Positions 34,627 through 37,822 of a DNA stretch of 37,822 bases are shown piece after piece. This stretch comes from an uncultured Pseudomonadota bacterium (lineage in GTDB: Bacteria; Pseudomonadota; Alphaproteobacteria; UBA3830). Made by a program: the position numbers and the translations under genes. Under the pieces are notes generated by a model. It had not been told where the DNA came from. It searched no databases and saw only the letters and a program-made list of their open reading frames with translations. Numbering within the stretch: the first letter of the stretch is position 1; every line of letters starts with the position of its first letter. Location of the stretch: assembly GCA_902771535.1 (NCBI GenBank), contig CACXWU010000011.1, positions 1 through 37,822 of the forward strand, read 5' to 3'.

Positions 34627-36147
34627 TCAAGATGCGACATTTGCAGATTCGCTTCTTTCTGTTTTTTCAGGATGAGCTTTCTTTTCGGCTAATTGCTTAA
34701 GCCATTCTTCTTTAGAAAGCCTCCTCCCCGATTTACGAGCGCGTCTAGCTTTTTCCCGAGCCTTTGCCGCGGCGACAGGATCAATAACTCCTTTGTTTTT
34801 CTTGAGAATAATTAACATGGAGCGCAAATCCAAATTTCCTGTCAGAGCAAATAAATCCATCATAGCATCAACCTTATTTTTAATGGATTTTGCAAGATTA
34901 ATTCGCGCAGTCAGCAACGAAGTTTCGGCATCCAAAAATTCGGTATTGGATTTCATTCCAAGATTTGCCTGATCCAGGTTACTTTCAGAAGTAATCTCGG
35001 CACTTTTCACCGCAGTGCTACTGGCTTTGATAGAAGCTTCCGCCGACTTGTATGCTCTCCAAGTAGTCTGGCACTTACGCTTAACTTCCAGAACTTTATC
35101 CATCGATTTAAACTGAGCGGCCTTCACTCTTTCGCTGTGAGCTCCGATATTTGCGTAGTTCGGCATATTGAAAATAGGCACAGTCACGGACAACTCCGCT
35201 TTGTAAACATTTTGGGAAGATCGACCGTAGCGCTTGTCTGTTTTGTTCAGATCATGCCCTGCTTCCAAGTTCAAGTCACACTTAGGCCCCAACGCTCCTC
35301 TCGCAACATCCAGATCGTTCACAGCTGACGCGGCGGTAAATTTCTCCTCCAAAATTTCCTGATTCGATCTCAATGCTATACTTTCCAACTGAGATAAATC
35401 CTTCGGAAGCTTAATATCCAAATTCGGAATAAACATTTTCTGATCGGCATTCAGTCCGGTAATCTGTCTGAATTTAGCTTCGGCTTCTATGACCTTAGTT
35501 TCAGCGTCCACTCTCTCATAAACCGCATTTTGGTACTTTGATTCAGCCTCCGCTACGTCTGATGGAGTCGACATACCTGCCGATAAACAAATTTCCTGAG
35601 ATTCATACAACTTTTTCAGATTCTCTTCTTTTTTCATGTAGGCTTGCAATTTCTGACGTTCTGCCCAAACTTCTGTATAGGCTTTCACGGTATTGACTAT
35701 CACATCTCGCTCCGCTTTTTTCATCCTGTGAAAACTCGCTCTCGCTGTATTTTTCTTGGATTTTGAGTTATTTACATCACGCAAACTGTTAAAAAGATTC
35801 TGGTGAAGCCGCAGTCCCATTTGCGTGGTAGTTTGTTTGCTGACGTTGTGACTATGTTTGTAATCTTCTACGGGAATGATAGCACCATGTCCGTCAGGAA
35901 TAAACCTCGTCTCTTTGTTATATCCTGACTGATCATTCCCTGTACGAGACGCGGTCAATGATGCGTCCAAAGTCGGCAAGAACTGAGCTTCTGCCTGCTT
36001 GTATTGTTCATCCGCCATGCGCTTATTGGCCCTTTCCGATTCCAACAGAGTGTTGCTGGAACAAGCTGAAACTATGGCTTCTTCGAGATCGATCCCATGT
36101 ACTCCGAAAACCACTCCAAAAGATAAAATCGCCAAATATTTTTTCAT
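34627..36147 (-). CDS. tolC: TolC-family outer-membrane efflux protein
   Basis: The start at 36147 ('MKKYLAILSFGVVFGVHG') has GGAAGG 5 nt upstream and leaves a good signal peptide; an upstream Met at 36171 does not. The mature part has two outer-membrane-efflux repeats with 'LEEAIVSACSSNTLLESERA', 'GLRLHQNLFN', 'YTEVWAERQKLQAYMKKEEN', 'AGMSTPSDVAEAESKYQNA' and 'LDQANLGMKSNTEFLDAETS'. It forms the trimeric channel for type I secretion and multidrug efflux. The C-terminal 60 residues are Lys/Arg-rich and beyond the conserved barrel. In this setting it could serve type I export, but no ABC or fusion-protein gene is nearby. Confidence 0.92.
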   Translation of the reverse strand: MKKYLAILSFGVVFGVHGIDLEEAIVSACSSNTLLESERANKRMADEQYKQAEAQFLPTLDASLTASRTGNDQSGYNKETRFIPDGHGAIIPVEDYKHSHNVSKQTTTQMGLRLHQNLFNSLRDVNNSKSKKNTARASFHRMKKAERDVIVNTVKAYTEVWAERQKLQAYMKKEENLKKLYESQEICLSAGMSTPSDVAEAESKYQNAVYERVDAETKVIEAEAKFRQITGLNADQKMFIPNLDIKLPKDLSQLESIALRSNQEILEEKFTAASAVNDLDVARGALGPKCDLNLEAGHDLNKTDKRYGRSSQNVYKAELSVTVPIFNMPNYANIGAHSERVKAAQFKSMDKVLEVKRKCQTTWRAYKSAEASIKASSTAVKSAEITSESNLDQANLGMKSNTEFLDAETSLLTARINLAKSIKNKVDAMMDLFALTGNLDLRSMLIILKKNKGVIDPVAAAKAREKARRARKSGRRLSKEEWLKQLAEKKAHPEKTERSESANVAS

Positions 36148-36201
36148 TTTTCCTTCCCTTTCATATTGCAAAAAACTTCGACATCACACTTTCCCAAATC
36201 A

Positions 36202-37584
36202 TTAGACAAGAGCAGAATTTATTCTGTTCAGACTTTCCTTTTTCCCAAAAGATATCAGCATATCAAAAATACTCGGAGTAATCTTTCTTCCCGTAAGAAC
36301 ACTTCGCAACGGCTGGGCGATCTTACCGAATCCCAAATTCATTTGCTTGGCCAACTCTCTCAGCTCGGTCTCGAGAGTTTGCTCGGTCCAATCATCCCTA
36401 ACAAACAGTTTTTCATAAACGGATTTCAAAATTTCTCGGGTATTTTCATCTGCTCCCGTAAATTTGAAATCATCGGTGTAGATAGTCGCCAGATCTTTCA
36501 ACTCCAGCATTGTTTTGGAGCGCTGTTTCAGTCCGTTCATTCCTCTGAGAAGCCGCGATTTCACCTCATCAGAAATTTCTCCCAACATCGGTAATAGCAA
36601 ATCCAGCAGTCGATTATTATCCGCTTCTCGCATATAATGCCCGTTTAAATTCGCGAGTTTTGAAAAATCCAAACGCGATGCGGACTTTCCCAGACTTTCA
36701 GTGGTAAACCATTCAATCGCCTGCTCGCGCGAAATAATTTCGTCATCCCCATGAGACCATCCCAAACGCAGCAGACAATTACAAACCGCCTCAGGAAGAT
36801 AGCCCATATCCCGATAAGCTTCCACACCTAAAGCCCCATGCCGCTTAGACAGCTTCGCTCCGTCCGGTCCGTGAATCAGCGGAATATGCCCGTATTTCGG
36901 AATTTCCCATCCGAAAGCTTTGTAAATCTGGATATGCCTGAAAGTATTCGTCAGGTGATCATCGCCCCTGATAACGTGAGTGACACCCATATCGTGATCG
37001 TCAACGCATACTGACAGCATAAATGTCGGCGTTCCGTCGCTGCGTACCAAAATCATGTCGTCCAGCTGATCATTCGCGACCTTCACCGTTCCTTGGACAA
37101 TGTCCTCCAAAACAGTCTCGCCCGTTTGCGGAGTTTTCAGACGAATAACAGGCTTCACTCCGGCGGGCGCGTCTTTCGGATCACGATCTCGCCACATTCC
37201 GTTGTATTTCGGAGACAAACCTTTTTCCAGCGCCTCCTTTCGCATCGCTTCCAGCTCTTCGGGAGTACAGTAGCAATAGTATGCCTTCCCCTGTTCGACC
37301 AACTGCTTCGCCAATTCCACGTGGTGATTAATTCGTGAAAACTGAAATACAGGTTCTTCATCCCAAGTAATACCGAGCCACTTTAACCCGTTGAAAATTG
37401 CGTCCACTGCTTCTTGAGTCGAACGCTCACGGTCGGTATCTTCGATTCTCAGTACAAACTTTCCACCGTAATGCCGCGCCAGAAGCCAATTGAACAACGC
37501 CGTGCGCGCTCCACCGATATGCAAAAATCCTGTCGGTGACGGAGCAAATCTTGTAACTATCTTGTTCGAAAAATCTGTACTCAT
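36202..37584 (-). CDS. gltX: Glutamyl-tRNA synthetase
   Basis: The start 'MSTDFSNKIVTRFAPSPTGF' at 37584 places the class I 'HIGH'-type motif ('HIGG') near residue 20 and has GAG 7 nt upstream. An adjacent ATG two codons earlier is also possible. 'KLSKRHGALGVEAYRDMGYL' is the second signature. The protein is about 460 aa, normal length. It charges glutamate to tRNA-Glu; in alphaproteobacteria one of two paralogs may also charge tRNA-Gln for transamidation, which cannot be resolved here. It is divergent from the comEC-like gene, an arrangement known in this class. Confidence 0.95.
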   Translation of the reverse strand: MSTDFSNKIVTRFAPSPTGFLHIGGARTALFNWLLARHYGGKFVLRIEDTDRERSTQEAVDAIFNGLKWLGITWDEEPVFQFSRINHHVELAKQLVEQGKAYYCYCTPEELEAMRKEALEKGLSPKYNGMWRDRDPKDAPAGVKPVIRLKTPQTGETVLEDIVQGTVKVANDQLDDMILVRSDGTPTFMLSVCVDDHDMGVTHVIRGDDHLTNTFRHIQIYKAFGWEIPKYGHIPLIHGPDGAKLSKRHGALGVEAYRDMGYLPEAVCNCLLRLGWSHGDDEIISREQAIEWFTTESLGKSASRLDFSKLANLNGHYMREADNNRLLDLLLPMLGEISDEVKSRLLRGMNGLKQRSKTMLELKDLATIYTDDFKFTGADENTREILKSVYEKLFVRDDWTEQTLETELRELAKQMNLGFGKIAQPLRSVLTGRKITPSIFDMLISFGKKESLNRINSALV

Positions 37585-37636
37585 ACCCATTCTCGGTCTA
37601 TTATTTATGTAATTTATACCAAATTTTGGGAAGGGA

Positions 37637-37822
37637 ATGTACAAAATTCGTGATTTTCTTAGGCATTTTTGCGAAAACGCAAGGATTCAGGTTGAAAATT
37701 TTTACGAACATGAGAGAATGCGGATTTTGAACTTCATTCCGGTGGTTCTCGGAACGGGAATTTGTTGTTTTTTCAATCTCGACAATCCACCCTCATTGAT
37801 TTGGTCCGTTTCTTTTTTTCTG
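37637..37822 (+). CDS. ComEC-like competence protein, N-terminus only
   Basis: This 62-codon frame runs off the window. AAGGG lies directly before the ATG. It reads 'MYKIRDFLRHFCENA', then 'EHERMRILNFIPVVLGTGIC', 'CFFNLDNPPS'. This matches the beginning of alphaproteobacterial ComEC/Rec2 ('E..RW.LW.PV.LG.GI..YF.L...P'), where the first hydrophobic segment follows an 'ER' motif. ComEC forms the inner-membrane channel for DNA uptake. Next to gltX this call gains support, but only the first helix is visible. Confidence 0.65.
   Translation, partial: MYKIRDFLRHFCENARIQVENFYEHERMRILNFIPVVLGTGICCFFNLDNPPSLIWSVSFFL

Overview
The window looks like a piece of a low-GC alphaproteobacterial chromosome, probably from a host-associated or intracellular lineage such as Holosporales or a relative. 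That placement is inferred. It rests on alphaproteobacterial housekeeping genes and orders (popZ-like gene beside tolC, gltX divergent from comEC, infC overlapping prmA, phaB), AT-rich spacers, and an excess of exported proteins of the kind seen in symbionts: ankyrin repeats, a PI-PLC X domain, beta-propeller repeats, and signal-peptide proteins with basic nuclear-localisation-like patches.

Layout. 1-5.0 kb: a PI-PLC-like secreted protein lies between two copies of the 3' end of mlaD. It is followed by mlaD and phaB on the minus strand, then holB and recR on the plus strand. 5.1-13.6 kb: an accessory block of five genes whose products all carry export signals: a 966-aa protein, a 588-aa protein with a degenerate metalloprotease-like motif, a lipoprotein, an outer-membrane barrel and a seven-repeat propeller. 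13.6-21.8 kb: a degraded integrative element bounded by a 41-bp near-perfect direct repeat. One copy is the 3' end of the initiator tRNA gene; the other is a detached tRNA 3' fragment. Inside are an ankyrin protein, a defective IS982-type element that cuts an integrase, two radical SAM genes, an exported protein with three HTH-like repeats, a frameshifted ardC remnant and a small 'HGG' protein. 21.9-24.4 kb: a cysteine desulfurase with a signal peptide, thymidine kinase and an SH3 protein. 24.8-29.0 kb: an AsmA/YhdP-like protein and a SIMPL-domain protein in one operon. 29.2-32.2 kb: addA. 32.3-37.8 kb: prmA, infC, a 54-aa ORF, popZ-like, tolC and gltX on the minus strand, then the start of a comEC-like gene on the plus strand.

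The core genes cover DNA replication and repair (holB, recR, addA), translation (infC, prmA, gltX, tRNA-fMet), lipid and envelope traffic (mlaD, AsmA-like, tolC), polyhydroxybutyrate or fatty-acid metabolism (phaB), thymidine salvage (tdk) and polar organisation (popZ-like). The accessory genes look like a secretome facing a host cell. A dispersed repeat of about 120 bp occurs three times between genes, and a second, weaker repeat occurs twice within the island.

All family calls come from reading motifs by eye. No database search, structure prediction or composition statistic was run.
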